From contig JAJBUG010000039.1 of the NCBI GenBank assembly GCA_020860515.1, positions 62,001 through 126,000 of the forward strand: a DNA stretch of 64,000 bases, in the 5' to 3' direction. This stretch comes from Bacteroidales bacterium (GTDB lineage Bacteria > Bacteroidota > Bacteroidia > Bacteroidales > Muribaculaceae). The translations under genes and the position numbers were made by a program. Positions 23,650 to 34,500 of this stretch are shown one piece after another. Position 1 is the stretch's first letter. Every line of letters begins with the position of its first letter. The notes beneath the pieces are model-generated. The model did not search any database. It was not told where the DNA came from and saw only the letters and a list, made by a program, of their open reading frames with translations.

Positions 23650-25875
23650 TTATTTCTTTAGCTCGAAGGGGAGTGTTGAGCGGATGTCGGTACTTGATGC
23701 GCCTACATAAGCCTTGAATTTGCCAGGCTCGGCTACCCAACTCTTTGAAGCCTCGTCGTAGAACTTCAAATCATCCATAGTGATGTCGAAGCTGACAATC
23801 TTTGTTTCGCCAGGAGCAAGAGCAATCTTCTCGAAGCCCTTAAGTTCCTTCACTGGGCGAAGAACCGAAGCCTTGTCATCACCTACGTAAAGCTGCACGA
23901 TTTCTTGGCCAGCGACATTGCCAACGTTGGTAACAGGCACAGACACAGTCCAACCACTGCCATTTTCAGCAATCGATCCTTTGCCATAGTCATAGGTAGT
24001 GTAGCTCATGCCATAACCGAATGGGAAGAGGGCAGGAATCTTCTTTGTATCGTGCCAACGATAGCCAACAAGTATATCCTCCATGTAATCCTGCTGGGGG
24101 TCCACTGGATTGCCGTAAACATCACCGCCAGGCCGCTCCTCAGCACTGGGGGCAGCGTCATAGCCTGGATAAGACTTCTCACCGAAAGCGTGAGCTCCAC
24201 AATCCTCCAATTTTACAGGAATAGAGTAGGGGAGCTTGCCGCTTGGATTCACCTTGCCGGAAATCACATCGGCCATCGATGCGCCGCCCATAGTGCCAAG
24301 ATAAGATGAGTGCAGCACAGCAGGCACCTTGTCGATCCATGGCATAGCATAAGCATTGCCTGAGATATTGGCAATAATCATATTAGGATTCACAGCCAAA
24401 AGCTCTTCGATCAATTGATCTTGACCGAAAGGCAGGTTATAGCTTTGGCGATCGGTAGCTTCGCAGTCTTGGAATGAATTCTTGTTCAATCCGCCTACGA
24501 ATATTACCACATCAGCGTTGGCAGCCTTAGCTACAGCCTGAGCACGCAGCGAGTCTTGCACTGCCTGAGGAATCTCATCGGCGCGGCCGTACATCGGTCG
24601 TCCGCTCTTGTAGCCCATAGCATAATCCACATTGCCATAAGCCTCGGTGATGGCTTGCAGAGGTGATATGTAATCTTTCACTTTTAGTTCGGATGAACCG
24701 CCACCATCTGTCAATCGGCGAGTGGCATTCTCACCTACCACCAAAATGCGCTTGCCAGGTGCCAATGGCAGGATGCCATTGTTTTTTAGCAGTACGATGC
24801 TCTCATCGCCAATCTGCTTGGCAGCAGCATAATGCTCGGGTGTGCACTTGTTGCCAAAAGGCTTGCTCTGATCCATGGCTGTGCGGAAAATCAGACGCAG
24901 CACACGGCGAGCCTTGTCGTTGACAATTGAGTCGTTAACTTCGCCAGCCTCAATAAGATTGTAATAAGGGTCAGCCAAATAATAATCGTTGAAGCCAAAA
25001 TCTGCCTCAGAGGTTAAGCCGTTGGTGAAACTGCCCATTTCTATGTCCAGACCGTTGAGAGCGGCTTCGCGAGTGTCGTGACAGCCACCCCAATCGGTGA
25101 TAACTGCTCCGTCAAAGCCCCATTCGCCTTTGAGAATATCATCGAGCAGACGCTCATTGTGGCAGCAATGCTGGTTCCAAATGCGATTATATGCGCCCAT
25201 GATGCTCCAGGCTCCTCCATCTTGCACTGCACGCTTAAAGGCAGGAAGATAAATCTCGTAGAGAGCACGGTCGCTGACATTTACGTTGACCGCTCCGCGC
25301 CATTGCTCTTGGTCGTTGAGAGCAAAATGCTTCACGCAAGCTGCTACACCGTTCTTTTGCAATTCTTGAATGTAAGGCACAGCCATTACGCCAGCCAAAT
25401 AAGGATCCTCGCCCATATATTCAAAGTTGCGACCATTCATCGGGGTGCGATAAATGTTAACGCCCGGCCCGAGCAGCACATCTTTCTCGCGATAGCGAGC
25501 CTCTTCGCCTACCGACTTGCCATAAAGCGCAGCCATCTCTGGATTCCATGTGGCAGCAAGGGCTGTGAGGGCGGGGAAAGCTGTAACTGAATCACTGCCC
25601 CAGTTGGAGTAGCCCCAGTCGTTCCAATTGATTTCAGCACGCACGCCATGAGGCCCATCGCTCATCCAGAGCTCAGGAATACCAAGGCGTTCGCAACCAG
25701 CCGATGAGAACTTGCTTTGTGCATGGCTAAGAGCCACCTTTTCCTTGGTGGTCATGCGGCTAAGAGCATCTTCCACACGGTCCTCAAGCGGTGCATTCAC
25801 ATCCAAATATATCGGGGTCTGCGTTACTGCCGATGATGCTGTGAGAAGAGAAAGAGACAAAAGTAAAAATTTCAT
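23650..25875 (-). CDS. Beta-glucosidase-type glycoside hydrolase, GH3
   Basis: 741 residues, exported (signal peptide about 1-18). The N-terminal barrel contains RLGIPELWMSDGPHGVRAE, VKHFALNDQE and the nucleophile Asp261 in GAVITDWGG. The alpha/beta sandwich domain (about 340-560) and a C-terminal fibronectin III-like domain (about 640-741, VPVTNVGNVAGQEIVQLYV) follow, the standard three-domain GH3 layout. It hydrolyses terminal beta-linked glucose (or xylose) from oligosaccharides. It is last in an operon with GH2 and GH31, so beta-glucosidase action on xyloglucan oligosaccharides is the best contextual guess. An imperfect palindrome (25901-25954) lies in the 99-base gap from GH2, and the CACGGAG hairpin follows the stop. 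Confidence 0.9.
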   Translation of the reverse strand: MKFLLLSLSLLTASSAVTQTPIYLDVNAPLEDRVEDALSRMTTKEKVALSHAQSKFSSAGCERLGIPELWMSDGPHGVRAEINWNDWGYSNWGSDSVTAFPALTALAATWNPEMAALYGKSVGEEARYREKDVLLGPGVNIYRTPMNGRNFEYMGEDPYLAGVMAVPYIQELQKNGVAACVKHFALNDQEQWRGAVNVNVSDRALYEIYLPAFKRAVQDGGAWSIMGAYNRIWNQHCCHNERLLDDILKGEWGFDGAVITDWGGCHDTREAALNGLDIEMGSFTNGLTSEADFGFNDYYLADPYYNLIEAGEVNDSIVNDKARRVLRLIFRTAMDQSKPFGNKCTPEHYAAAKQIGDESIVLLKNNGILPLAPGKRILVVGENATRRLTDGGGSSELKVKDYISPLQAITEAYGNVDYAMGYKSGRPMYGRADEIPQAVQDSLRAQAVAKAANADVVIFVGGLNKNSFQDCEATDRQSYNLPFGQDQLIEELLAVNPNMIIANISGNAYAMPWIDKVPAVLHSSYLGTMGGASMADVISGKVNPSGKLPYSIPVKLEDCGAHAFGEKSYPGYDAAPSAEERPGGDVYGNPVDPQQDYMEDILVGYRWHDTKKIPALFPFGYGMSYTTYDYGKGSIAENGSGWTVSVPVTNVGNVAGQEIVQLYVGDDKASVLRPVKELKGFEKIALAPGETKIVSFDITMDDLKFYDEASKSWVAEPGKFKAYVGASSTDIRSTLPFELKK

Positions 25876-25900
25876 AATTTGAGGTTGGTTAAGGAACGAG

Positions 25901-25954
25901 AATTTACGAAAGACGAAAATTTACGAATTCGTAGATTTTCGTTCTTCGTAAATT
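25901..25954. repeat. ACGAAAATYTACGA palindrome between GH2 and GH3
   Basis: Two imperfect 27-base arms meeting at GAATTC (centre 25927/25928), followed by TTTTATTTTA. The core ACGAAAAT(C/T)TACGA is the same as in the 18-base tandem array at 46212-46301. Confidence 0.65.
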
Positions 25955-25974
25955 TTCGTCTTTTATTTTATCAT

Positions 25975-28455
25975 TTAGATTGATTTAATAGTTGTTGTTT
26001 CCGAATTGAGGCCAGGAGCAGAAGCTGTGACTTGGATGTCGCCAACTGAGCCATTGTTTTGTACTATAAGCATCGCCTTGCCATAGAAGGCCTTGCGATT
26101 GTCAGCCTTGAAGCGCTCCATCGATATGGGTGAACCATTGTCCACTCCAGCATTGAATCCGGTGCCTTGGACCGAGAAGGTGATGTTGTCGGTGGCCCAT
26201 GGGCAAAGATTACCCTCAGCGTCAACTACCTCTACGGTTACATAACAAAGATCGGTGCCATCGGCCTGAATTTCACTGCGGTCAGGTGTAAGGCGCAAAT
26301 GATGGGGTAGGCCAGCAGTGCACACTTGGGTCTCTTTCACTTGCTTGCCTTCTTTGCGGCTTATGGCTTTCAATGTGCCTGGCTGGTAGCCAACTTGCCA
26401 ACCCACATGGTAAATGCCTGGCTCTATTGTGCGCTTGCCAAGTGATTCGCCATTAAGGTATAGCTCCACTTCGTCGGCATTGTTGCAATAAGCCCACACG
26501 TCCACTGTATCGCCTTCCTTCCAATTCCAGTGAGGCAGAATATGCAGTACGTCAACCGATGGGTTCCATTGGCTTTGGTACATGTAGTAAACATCCTTGG
26601 GGAAGCCAGCAAGGTCAACGATGCCAAAATAGCTGCTACGCGCTGGATACCCATAGGGCGTAGGTTCACCAAGATAGTCAAAGCCTGTCCATACGAATTG
26701 ACCAGATATGAAATCATTGTTATCCACATGGTGCATCGTGCCCTCGTGGGTATTTCCCCATGGCACATGGCAATTATCGTAGCTGCTGCAGCTGTAATGG
26801 CTTTGGAAGTAAGGCACATCCCAACGGGCTGGACACACGATAAACGAATCAGCGGGCATTTCGTAATAGCCGCGTGTCATCAAGGCTGACACGCTCTCGG
26901 TAATCACGAAGGGTTGACCAGGGAAATTCACAGGAACATCCTTGAACCAATCATCGTGGTAGTTGAAACCAATGATATCCAAGGCTCCAGAACGGAACAG
27001 ATGGTTGCCTGGGTCAGGTTCGTTGCATCCAGCAGTGATAGGGCGAGTGTTGTCGAGTGCGCGAACTCGGTCGGCGAGTTTGCGAGTGAGAAGGGAGTTG
27101 ACCGATAACTCCCCATCCTCCTTTGCCAACATATCTGCTGAGTGCCCGAAGTTGAGAATAAGGTTGGCTTCGGCCAAGCTGAGAGTGTCGGCTCCTGCGT
27201 CGCTCCATTGCTCCAGCACCTCGTTGCCAATGCTCCAGCAGAAAATGCTGGGATGGCTGCGGTCGCGGCGGATTTGATCATCGATATCGCGCTCGTGCCA
27301 CTCGTTGAAGTAGCGCGAATAGTCGTGGGCAGTTTTGCGCTTGCGCCACATATCGAATGTCTCGTCCATTACCAAGAGGCCCATTCGGTCGCAGAGGTCG
27401 AGCAATTCAGGAGCTGGTGGATTGTGGGTGCAACGGATAGCATTGGCCCCCATTTCTTGCATAATTTGTAGCTGACGCTCTATGGCGCGAGTGTTGACCA
27501 CTGCGCCAAGGGCACCAGCGTCATGGTGAAGACATACGCCGTTGAGCTTCACATTGCGGCCATTTAGGAAGAAACCCTTTTGTGCGTCAAACGCGAAGCT
27601 GCGGAAGCCTGTTTGGATGGAGGAAGTGTCAAATATCTTGCCTGATTTGGCATCTTGCAGCGTTGCCACCAGCGTGTAAAGATTGGGCTGGTTGATATCC
27701 CACAGTTTGGGGTTGTCAACGATAAGGCTTTGGCTTACGGTTTCAGTGGAGCCTTTTTTAGCTTTTGTGGTAGCATCCACGCTTGCTACTAACATGCCAG
27801 ATGGGTCAATTAGTTGCAGCTTTATCTGGGTGTTAGCATCTTTTGACCCCAAATTAGCTATATCGCAATCAACAAGCATCTTGTTCCCCTCGGTGCGCGC
27901 ATAGATGCCGTCTTTGGGTATGTGCACTGGATTTATCACTCGCAGCCAAGTGTTGCGGTAGATGCCGCAGCCGCTGTACCAGCGACTGTTGGGCTGCTCG
28001 GCATTGTCAACTCGCACAGCCACCACGTTGTCGGCTTGTAAATAAGGGGTGATGTCGTAAGAGAATGATGCGTAACCATAGGGGCGAGTGCCCAGCTCTA
28101 CGCCATTGACATAGACAGTAGCATTCATGTAGGCACCATCGAAATCAATGTAAGCATGCTGGCCTTCGGTCAGATTGAGAGAGAAATGCTTGCGGTACCA
28201 TCCGATGCCTCCGGGAAGTGCTCCGCCGCCAGGACCCGAGGGATTGTCGAAGCTGAAGTCGCCCTCGATTGCCCAGTCATGAGGCAGGTTGAGTTGGCGC
28301 CAATTGCTATCGTCGTATCCTGGTGCCATGGCTTGCTCGCAATCGCCGAGAGAGAATCGCCATCCTTGATTGAAGATGGACACGCTGTCTGCTGCAGAAG
28401 CCATTAAGCAGACAGCGGCCATCAAGTAACCCAAAATAATCCTATACCTTGCCAT
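25975..28455 (-). CDS. Beta-galactosidase-type glycoside hydrolase, GH2
   Basis: 826 residues with a signal peptide (about 1-21). Domains in order are a sugar-binding jelly roll (about 30-190, GGIGWYRKHF), an Ig-like domain (190-290), the catalytic barrel (290-600) and C-terminal beta domains including a DUF4982/Ig-like part. The acid/base is Glu412 in CWSIGNEV and the nucleophile is Glu520 in FVITESVSA. These place it in GH2, with beta-galactosidase most likely; beta-mannosidase or glucuronidase are less likely. It lies 14 bases downstream of GH31 and is surely co-transcribed. In xyloglucan loci such an enzyme removes galactose from side chains, which is the contextual guess here. Confidence 0.9.
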   Translation of the reverse strand: MARYRIILGYLMAAVCLMASAADSVSIFNQGWRFSLGDCEQAMAPGYDDSNWRQLNLPHDWAIEGDFSFDNPSGPGGGALPGGIGWYRKHFSLNLTEGQHAYIDFDGAYMNATVYVNGVELGTRPYGYASFSYDITPYLQADNVVAVRVDNAEQPNSRWYSGCGIYRNTWLRVINPVHIPKDGIYARTEGNKMLVDCDIANLGSKDANTQIKLQLIDPSGMLVASVDATTKAKKGSTETVSQSLIVDNPKLWDINQPNLYTLVATLQDAKSGKIFDTSSIQTGFRSFAFDAQKGFFLNGRNVKLNGVCLHHDAGALGAVVNTRAIERQLQIMQEMGANAIRCTHNPPAPELLDLCDRMGLLVMDETFDMWRKRKTAHDYSRYFNEWHERDIDDQIRRDRSHPSIFCWSIGNEVLEQWSDAGADTLSLAEANLILNFGHSADMLAKEDGELSVNSLLTRKLADRVRALDNTRPITAGCNEPDPGNHLFRSGALDIIGFNYHDDWFKDVPVNFPGQPFVITESVSALMTRGYYEMPADSFIVCPARWDVPYFQSHYSCSSYDNCHVPWGNTHEGTMHHVDNNDFISGQFVWTGFDYLGEPTPYGYPARSSYFGIVDLAGFPKDVYYMYQSQWNPSVDVLHILPHWNWKEGDTVDVWAYCNNADEVELYLNGESLGKRTIEPGIYHVGWQVGYQPGTLKAISRKEGKQVKETQVCTAGLPHHLRLTPDRSEIQADGTDLCYVTVEVVDAEGNLCPWATDNITFSVQGTGFNAGVDNGSPISMERFKADNRKAFYGKAMLIVQNNGSVGDIQVTASAPGLNSETTTIKSI

Positions 28456-28469
28456 GGTTAGTGGTAGTA

Positions 28470-31313
28470 TCAGATTTTCTCAGTGACTGCCTTGCCATCG
28501 TAGTTGATGGTCACAGGCTTGGTACCAGCGGGATTTGAAGAGTCAATCTTCACTACATTGAACTTGCGGCTTTGAAGCATACCAGGAAATTCTCCATTGC
28601 GATCGCCTATTGTGATGGTGCCGGCTGCATCGTCCCACTTCATTGGGATAGTAGCATAGGCTCCCTTTTCGTAGTTGTAATTGAGATCTTCGTCCTCATA
28701 TAGTGTGAACTCGCCATTGTCGCCAGCATAAACATAGAGGGTTATGTCGTCGGCAGGCTTTTCACCGCTCCACTGCATGTCAGGACCCATAGGCACGATT
28801 GAACCTGAGCGAACGTAGAGAGGCATCTTTTCGTAGGGTGCAGCTACTGTGGCTTTTTGTCCGCCCTGCATAGGCTTGCCTGTGTAGAAGTCGTACCAGG
28901 TTGCGCCTGAGGGGAAGTAAACATCGCGTTCGCGAGCCTTATAGGTATATACAGGGGCTGCCATGAAGGCTTGGCCGAGCATAAATTGGTCGCCAACTTC
29001 GCGAGCTACAGGGTCATGAGTGAAGTCCATCACGAGCGGACGCATCATAGTGTAGTCGTCGAAATGCACTGCACCATTGAGGCTGTAAATATAAGGCATC
29101 AGGCGGTAACGCAGTTGCAGATAGTAAGCAATTGACTTGTAAGCTGGATGATTGTCGGGCGCGATGTTGTAAACTTCGCGGAAAGGCCATTGGCCGTGAG
29201 CGCGGAATAGGGGTGCGAATGAGCCGAATTGGAACCAGCGAGTGTTGAGCTCACGCCATTCCTTCAGGTCTTCATTCTCTTTGCCAGTGTTGTTAAACTC
29301 TTGCTGAGCTGCTACATAGCGGTCCTCAACGCAGAATCCGCCGATATCCATTGTCCAGAATGGCACGCCACTCATAGCGAAATTAAGACCAGCTGAAATC
29401 TGAGCTTTCATGTCTTCCCAGCGAGTGGCGATGTCGCCGCTCCATGTGGCAGTGCTGTAGCGTTGCTGACCAGCAAAACCGCTGCGGGTAAGCAGGAACA
29501 CACGCTTGTCGGGCTCTACGCCGCGCTGTCCATCGTAGATCGCCTCGGCGTTCATCAGAGCATAAGCATTGAAATATTTGGCTGATGGACCCAGGGCGGT
29601 GGGACCGCAGAGATCCTTGCGATATTGGATGTCAACGCAGTCACGCACATTGGGCTCGCTGGCGTCCATCCACCAAGCATCGATGCCAAGTGGATAATAG
29701 TGATCTTGAATCTGATGCCAGAAGAGCTTGCGAGCATCTGGGTCGTAAGCGTCGTAGAAAGATCCGAGGTAGCCCGGGCCAACCCAGTCGAGGATGCTAT
29801 CCTTGATAGCCTGCTGGTACATCCAGCCATTCTTGTCAAATTCCTTGAAGTGCTCGGTGGTAGCGTAGAACTTGGGCCATACGCTTACCATCACGCGGCC
29901 ATTGAGCTCGTGGATGCTGTCAACCATTTCTTTGGGGTTGGGGAAGCGCACTGGGTCAAATTCGTGGCAGCCCCAGCTATCTTGCGGCCAGTGCAGCCAG
30001 TCGATTACGATGTTGTCGATAGGGAGGTTGCGCTTGCGGTATTCGCGGAGTGTAGAAAGCACTTCGTCGCGGGTGTTGTATTTTTCGCGGCTCTGCCAGT
30101 AGCCCATCACCCAGCGAGGCATTACCTGAGCTTTTCCAGTGAGGGTGCGGTAGCCATGGATTACATCGTCCATGTTGTCACCCGCGATGAAATAGTAGTC
30201 GATCATGTCCTGCATTTCGCCCCACCAGCGCATTTGGTTCTTAGTGGATTGGTCTTCGGGCAGATATGTGCGCAGACCACAATAGGCTACGCCGCCATTG
30301 GGCTCCCACTCAATAGTGATTGGGGTCTTTTTGCCTTTCTCGAGGTTGGCTGAGAATTTGTAGCTATTAGGATTCCAAGCAGTGCGCCAGCGCTGGGGCA
30401 CCACCTCGTTGCCATCGATATTGACGGTCTGATAGCCTGAATAGTAGAGGATGAAGTTATGCTCACCATCTTCCTTGGGGGTAATGTAACCCTTATAGGT
30501 AACATGTGCGCCGTTGTAATCAAAGTCTTCAGGCATATTCACAACATGTCCAAGATTGCCACGCTCGAGATTCTCAAAGTTGAGGGCTGTCTCGCGGCGA
30601 GTAAGAGTTTTCCCATTTTTATCTACGTAGATGCCGGTGAGGGCCCCAGGCTGTCCATCTGCATCGGTGAGGTCGAATGCCTCGCCAAGCTGCAGATACT
30701 CGTTGGGGTTACCCCAGCGACAGAGACTGTAGCTGTCCCACAAAATGCCGTAGTTCCCAGTTGATACTACCATCGGAACCGACACCTTGGTGTTGTATTG
30801 GAAGAGTTCTTCATTCTTGCCCTTATAGTTCCACTCATCGGCTTGATGCTGCCCCAGGCCGTAGATGCCCTCGTTGTCGTCGGGGCTTGCCCATGTCTGG
30901 CTTACGGTGTAGGCGTCAGTGCCCTCTACGTTGATTGGGGTGAACGAGCGTCCGCCTGGATTTTCAGCCAGATAGAGCTGACCCTTCGAGTCATAGTAGC
31001 TCACTTGGCCATCGGCATAGTTGGCGGCAATGCTCATCGAGGGAGTGGAGATCACCACGCGGTTGTCCTCATCGGTCACTTTGAAATCTGTGTATGGCTC
31101 TTGTGGCACAGTGACGAGGCTTGCATCAGCAGCAAATTTCTTGTCGGGAGTAGCCGAGACGCGTGCGATTTTATCACCAATGACCTGGATGCGAACCTTG
31201 GCGCCGTTCTCTGGGGTAACGGTTACCGAGTTGCCGTCGACTTGATAGGGAGCCGATGCTCCACAGGCTGTCAGCGCAACCAGCAGGAAGGATGAAAAGA
31301 TTGGCTTATTCAT
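28470..31313 (-). CDS. Alpha-xylosidase-like lipoprotein, GH31 with PA14 insert
   Basis: 947 residues. The lipobox LTAC puts the lipidated cysteine at residue 17, so it is anchored in the envelope. The N-terminal galactose-mutarotase-like domain is interrupted by a PA14 domain (about 235-355, VTYKGYITPKEDGEHNFILY). The catalytic barrel carries the nucleophile Asp550 in AWWMDASEPN, and a distal beta domain closes the protein. A PA14 insert in GH31 is characteristic of Bacteroides/Cellvibrio alpha-xylosidases acting on xyloglucan oligosaccharides. It is first gene of the GH31-GH2-GH3 operon, with a -7 box at 31373-31380. Alpha-glucosidase is the alternative. Confidence 0.9.
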   Translation of the reverse strand: MNKPIFSSFLLVALTACGASAPYQVDGNSVTVTPENGAKVRIQVIGDKIARVSATPDKKFAADASLVTVPQEPYTDFKVTDEDNRVVISTPSMSIAANYADGQVSYYDSKGQLYLAENPGGRSFTPINVEGTDAYTVSQTWASPDDNEGIYGLGQHQADEWNYKGKNEELFQYNTKVSVPMVVSTGNYGILWDSYSLCRWGNPNEYLQLGEAFDLTDADGQPGALTGIYVDKNGKTLTRRETALNFENLERGNLGHVVNMPEDFDYNGAHVTYKGYITPKEDGEHNFILYYSGYQTVNIDGNEVVPQRWRTAWNPNSYKFSANLEKGKKTPITIEWEPNGGVAYCGLRTYLPEDQSTKNQMRWWGEMQDMIDYYFIAGDNMDDVIHGYRTLTGKAQVMPRWVMGYWQSREKYNTRDEVLSTLREYRKRNLPIDNIVIDWLHWPQDSWGCHEFDPVRFPNPKEMVDSIHELNGRVMVSVWPKFYATTEHFKEFDKNGWMYQQAIKDSILDWVGPGYLGSFYDAYDPDARKLFWHQIQDHYYPLGIDAWWMDASEPNVRDCVDIQYRKDLCGPTALGPSAKYFNAYALMNAEAIYDGQRGVEPDKRVFLLTRSGFAGQQRYSTATWSGDIATRWEDMKAQISAGLNFAMSGVPFWTMDIGGFCVEDRYVAAQQEFNNTGKENEDLKEWRELNTRWFQFGSFAPLFRAHGQWPFREVYNIAPDNHPAYKSIAYYLQLRYRLMPYIYSLNGAVHFDDYTMMRPLVMDFTHDPVAREVGDQFMLGQAFMAAPVYTYKARERDVYFPSGATWYDFYTGKPMQGGQKATVAAPYEKMPLYVRSGSIVPMGPDMQWSGEKPADDITLYVYAGDNGEFTLYEDEDLNYNYEKGAYATIPMKWDDAAGTITIGDRNGEFPGMLQSRKFNVVKIDSSNPAGTKPVTINYDGKAVTEKI

Positions 31314-31372
31314 GAAATTAAATAATTGGTAGAAACTTCTAAGTAATAATTTTGAGGTATTTTTTTCTATGG

Positions 31373-31380
31373 CAAAGTTA
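31373..31380 (-). promoter_or_regulatory. -7 box of the GH31-GH2-GH3 operon
   Basis: TAACTTTG on the minus strand, 60 bases before the GH31 ATG. No clear TTTG is found at the usual distance, which would suit a promoter needing an activator such as the adjacent AraC-type regulator. Confidence 0.5.
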
Positions 31381-31518
31381 CTACAAAATATTCACTTGCA
31401 GGTAAAATATTGTACCTAATAATATTGTGAAATGTTAACCAATTCTACCAATTTGTTAACTTTATGGGTCAAAAATGTTATATCAGAAATATTGCCCAAC
31501 GACTTAGGAGCGGGAATG

Positions 31519-34500
31519 TCATGATTTCTTGGCCAGAGCCGAAGTGCGATAATCTGTAGGAGTGACACCTGTGCGTTCCTTGAAAAGGGTACTAAAGTAA
31601 CGTTGGCTGCGGAACCCCAGATGCTCGGCAATTTCACTGATCGACAAAGCTTCGTTGGCAAGCATGTTTTTGGCTTGGCTCAGCCTGAAGTCTGAGATAT
31701 ACTGCCCTATGCTTTTGCCAGTGATTTGGCGGACGCGCGCATAGAACGAAGTGCGGCCCATGGCCATCTTTTTAGCCAGAAATTCAACACCGAAATCCTG
31801 ATGGGAAATATTTTCGGTGAGCAGGCGGTTTAGCTCGATGATGAAGGATTCGTCGGAATTGGTCAGCGCCTTATCACCTACGGTGTCGGCAAGGGTCTTT
31901 TTGTCGTATCTACGCCTCATGATTGATCGGTTCATCAGCAAGTTTTTGCAGCGGCTTACCAGCACATCCACATCGAATGGCTTAGAGAGATAGCTATCGG
32001 CTCCATGGATGTAACTCTTGTGCTTTTCGCTCTCGGCATTTCCCGAGGTAAGAAGCATCACAGGAATATGGCGGTAAGCCTCTGATTTTTTTATCTCTCT
32101 GCACAGCTCGAATCCATTTTCACCTTTTAATGCCACATCGGCAATTACAATGTCGGGGTGTGAGTTTTTGATTATAACCTTGGCTTCGGCAGCATCGTGG
32201 GCCTGCATAACCTCGCGGAACATTGCTTGCAGCTGGCTTACGATGTAGGCGCAGAGTTTCTCATTTTCTTCCACTACTAATGCTGAATATGGCGTAACAT
32301 CGAAATCATCTACCACATTCTTTTCTTCTGCATCGTTAACCTTAGATTTGGGCGCGGTTTTCTTCTCTTCGGCTTGCTCCATGTGGGTCACCAGGTCTTT
32401 TGACTCAGGCAAGGTGTCAATGATGTCGCGCATCTGCAATGAGGAATGGTAAATATCCTCCAATTCGTTGGCTGTATCGTGCTGCCCGCTGTGACGCAGA
32501 CGCTCCAGCAGCGAATTGAGGGGCGACATCACCAAGGCGAGCGGTGTGCGGAGTTCGGAATGGAGGCGAGTGAGGAAAGCAATCTTGTCCTCAAGAGCTT
32601 CGTTCTTAATTTTGTCGATTTTTTTCTGTCGCCTGATATGAAAATAGATTAAAAGCCCTGCTATGATGCCAAAAAGGATAATTGCATAAATTGTTATAGC
32701 CCACCAGCTAAGCCACAAGGGAGCATGCACGTCGAGCGTGACAAGAAGCGTAGGGGCTGACCATTTGCCATCGCCCAGGTTGTAGGCAGCATACACTTGA
32801 TAATGGCCTGGAGGCATCATGCTAAGCGAAAGCGCACGGTCGAAGGTTTCTACTTTGAAATCTCGGTTGAAACCGTCGATGGTATAGCGGAATAGTTTGT
32901 TGCGACGCCCGCTGTTGTCGTGGTCGATTACTTTGATAGTAATCGATGAGTGGTCATTTGGCACATCGATTGTGTTGTCATCGCCCAAGGCCATGCGCTT
33001 GTTGTCAACCAGCACCTCAGATAGGGATAGGATAGTGTTGGATGGCTGCTCTATCAGATGATCGATGTCCTGCCGATCAATCTTGAGCATGCCGTTGACC
33101 CCTCCCAGCAGCAGACAATCCTCAGTCAGGAGTTGAGCCTTATTGATGAATTGATTAGGAGCCACCCCGTCGGCGGAATCAAATACTGTGACGGTTTCAC
33201 CGTTGAGGAGATATAGACGGTTGTCGGCTCCAATCCATACTCGGTCGTCCTCCAAGGCCAGAGAGTTGATATTATGGATATGGTCAGTTTTAATGGTTTT
33301 GGTAGTCTTGTTGGCTAAGTCGTGCTTTTCCAAACCTTTGGCGGTGGCTATCCACAGAGCGGACTTGCCATCGTAGGCAGCGCATTTCATCACATCCTTG
33401 CATCGCATTATCACTCCGCATGTGTCCACTGCGGAATCGTAACGGTAGATGTGATGCTTGTCATGAAGCAGCAGTTTCTTGCCATCGTTATAGAGAGGGT
33501 TGAGTTTCTCTGGCACTCCTCGGATGGCGGTGAAAGTAGCCAGGTCCGCCTTGTTGCCCTTGGGATCAACGATGCAAATCACATCATTGACAGTAACAAT
33601 CCTCCCGTCATCGAGGGCAAATAGCTCGGTCGAAGATGTTTTGTTGGCAGCTAAGTCGGTTACGCGCTTGAATGATGGTGGCACTTGGGTTAGTGCGCCA
33701 GTATGGATATTGAGCAATCGCAATTCTTTGTTGTATATGGCCAGAAGCAGATGGTCAGGATCGTAGCGAACGATTGATGTTACCTTCAACCCATCGGTCG
33801 AGGAATAGGGCTTGAAGGATTCGGTGGCAGGGTCAAAAATCGCTACTCCCTCGCCATCAACTCCTACCCATACATTGCCAGTCTCTGGGTCAGGCAGCAG
33901 TGAAGTGACTGTGAATCCGAAGCGCGACATTACATTATTCCATTGAGTGAAAGTGCGCATCGGCACTTCGTAGAGGCAAAGCACGCCATGGCGAAGCGTC
34001 CCAGCAAAAAGTCCGCAGCCTTGGTCTTTGCTTAGGCAGAGGATTGTGTTGTTTTTGAGACCATTGGTCAGATTGTTGAGGTTGGAGACTCTCATAGTGC
34101 GAGTGTCGATAATGTCGAGTCCCCGCTCAGTGCCGATGCACATATAGTGTTCGTATTCTATCATGTCGAGCACGATGTCGCTCGACAGCTGGGAGTTCCC
34201 TGTGGATATTTCTTGGATCAGATTGCCCGAATGGTCATATTTTTGTATTCCTTGGCCAAATGGAGCTGCCCAGAGGTTGCCACGGCTATCGACAGTGGCT
34301 GCACGGATATTTTTCTCGGCACAGAAGTTTAGGCGACGGATAGTTGACTTTCGGTTGTCGTAAAGCCAGAGTCCGTCCCAGCGAGTTTGTAGTATGTATT
34401 GTCCGCGTTGCCATTGAGGAAGTATCGAAGTGTAGGCAGTGGCCGAGCCTCCTGACGTAGGCATTTCATTAAGCTGCCTATTATAACTATTGTAGAGATA

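Noticed and set aside
29625..30353. 242-codon ORF antisense to the GH31 gene
   Set aside because: The opposite strand encodes catalytic GH31 sequence throughout; the ORF has no recognisable family.
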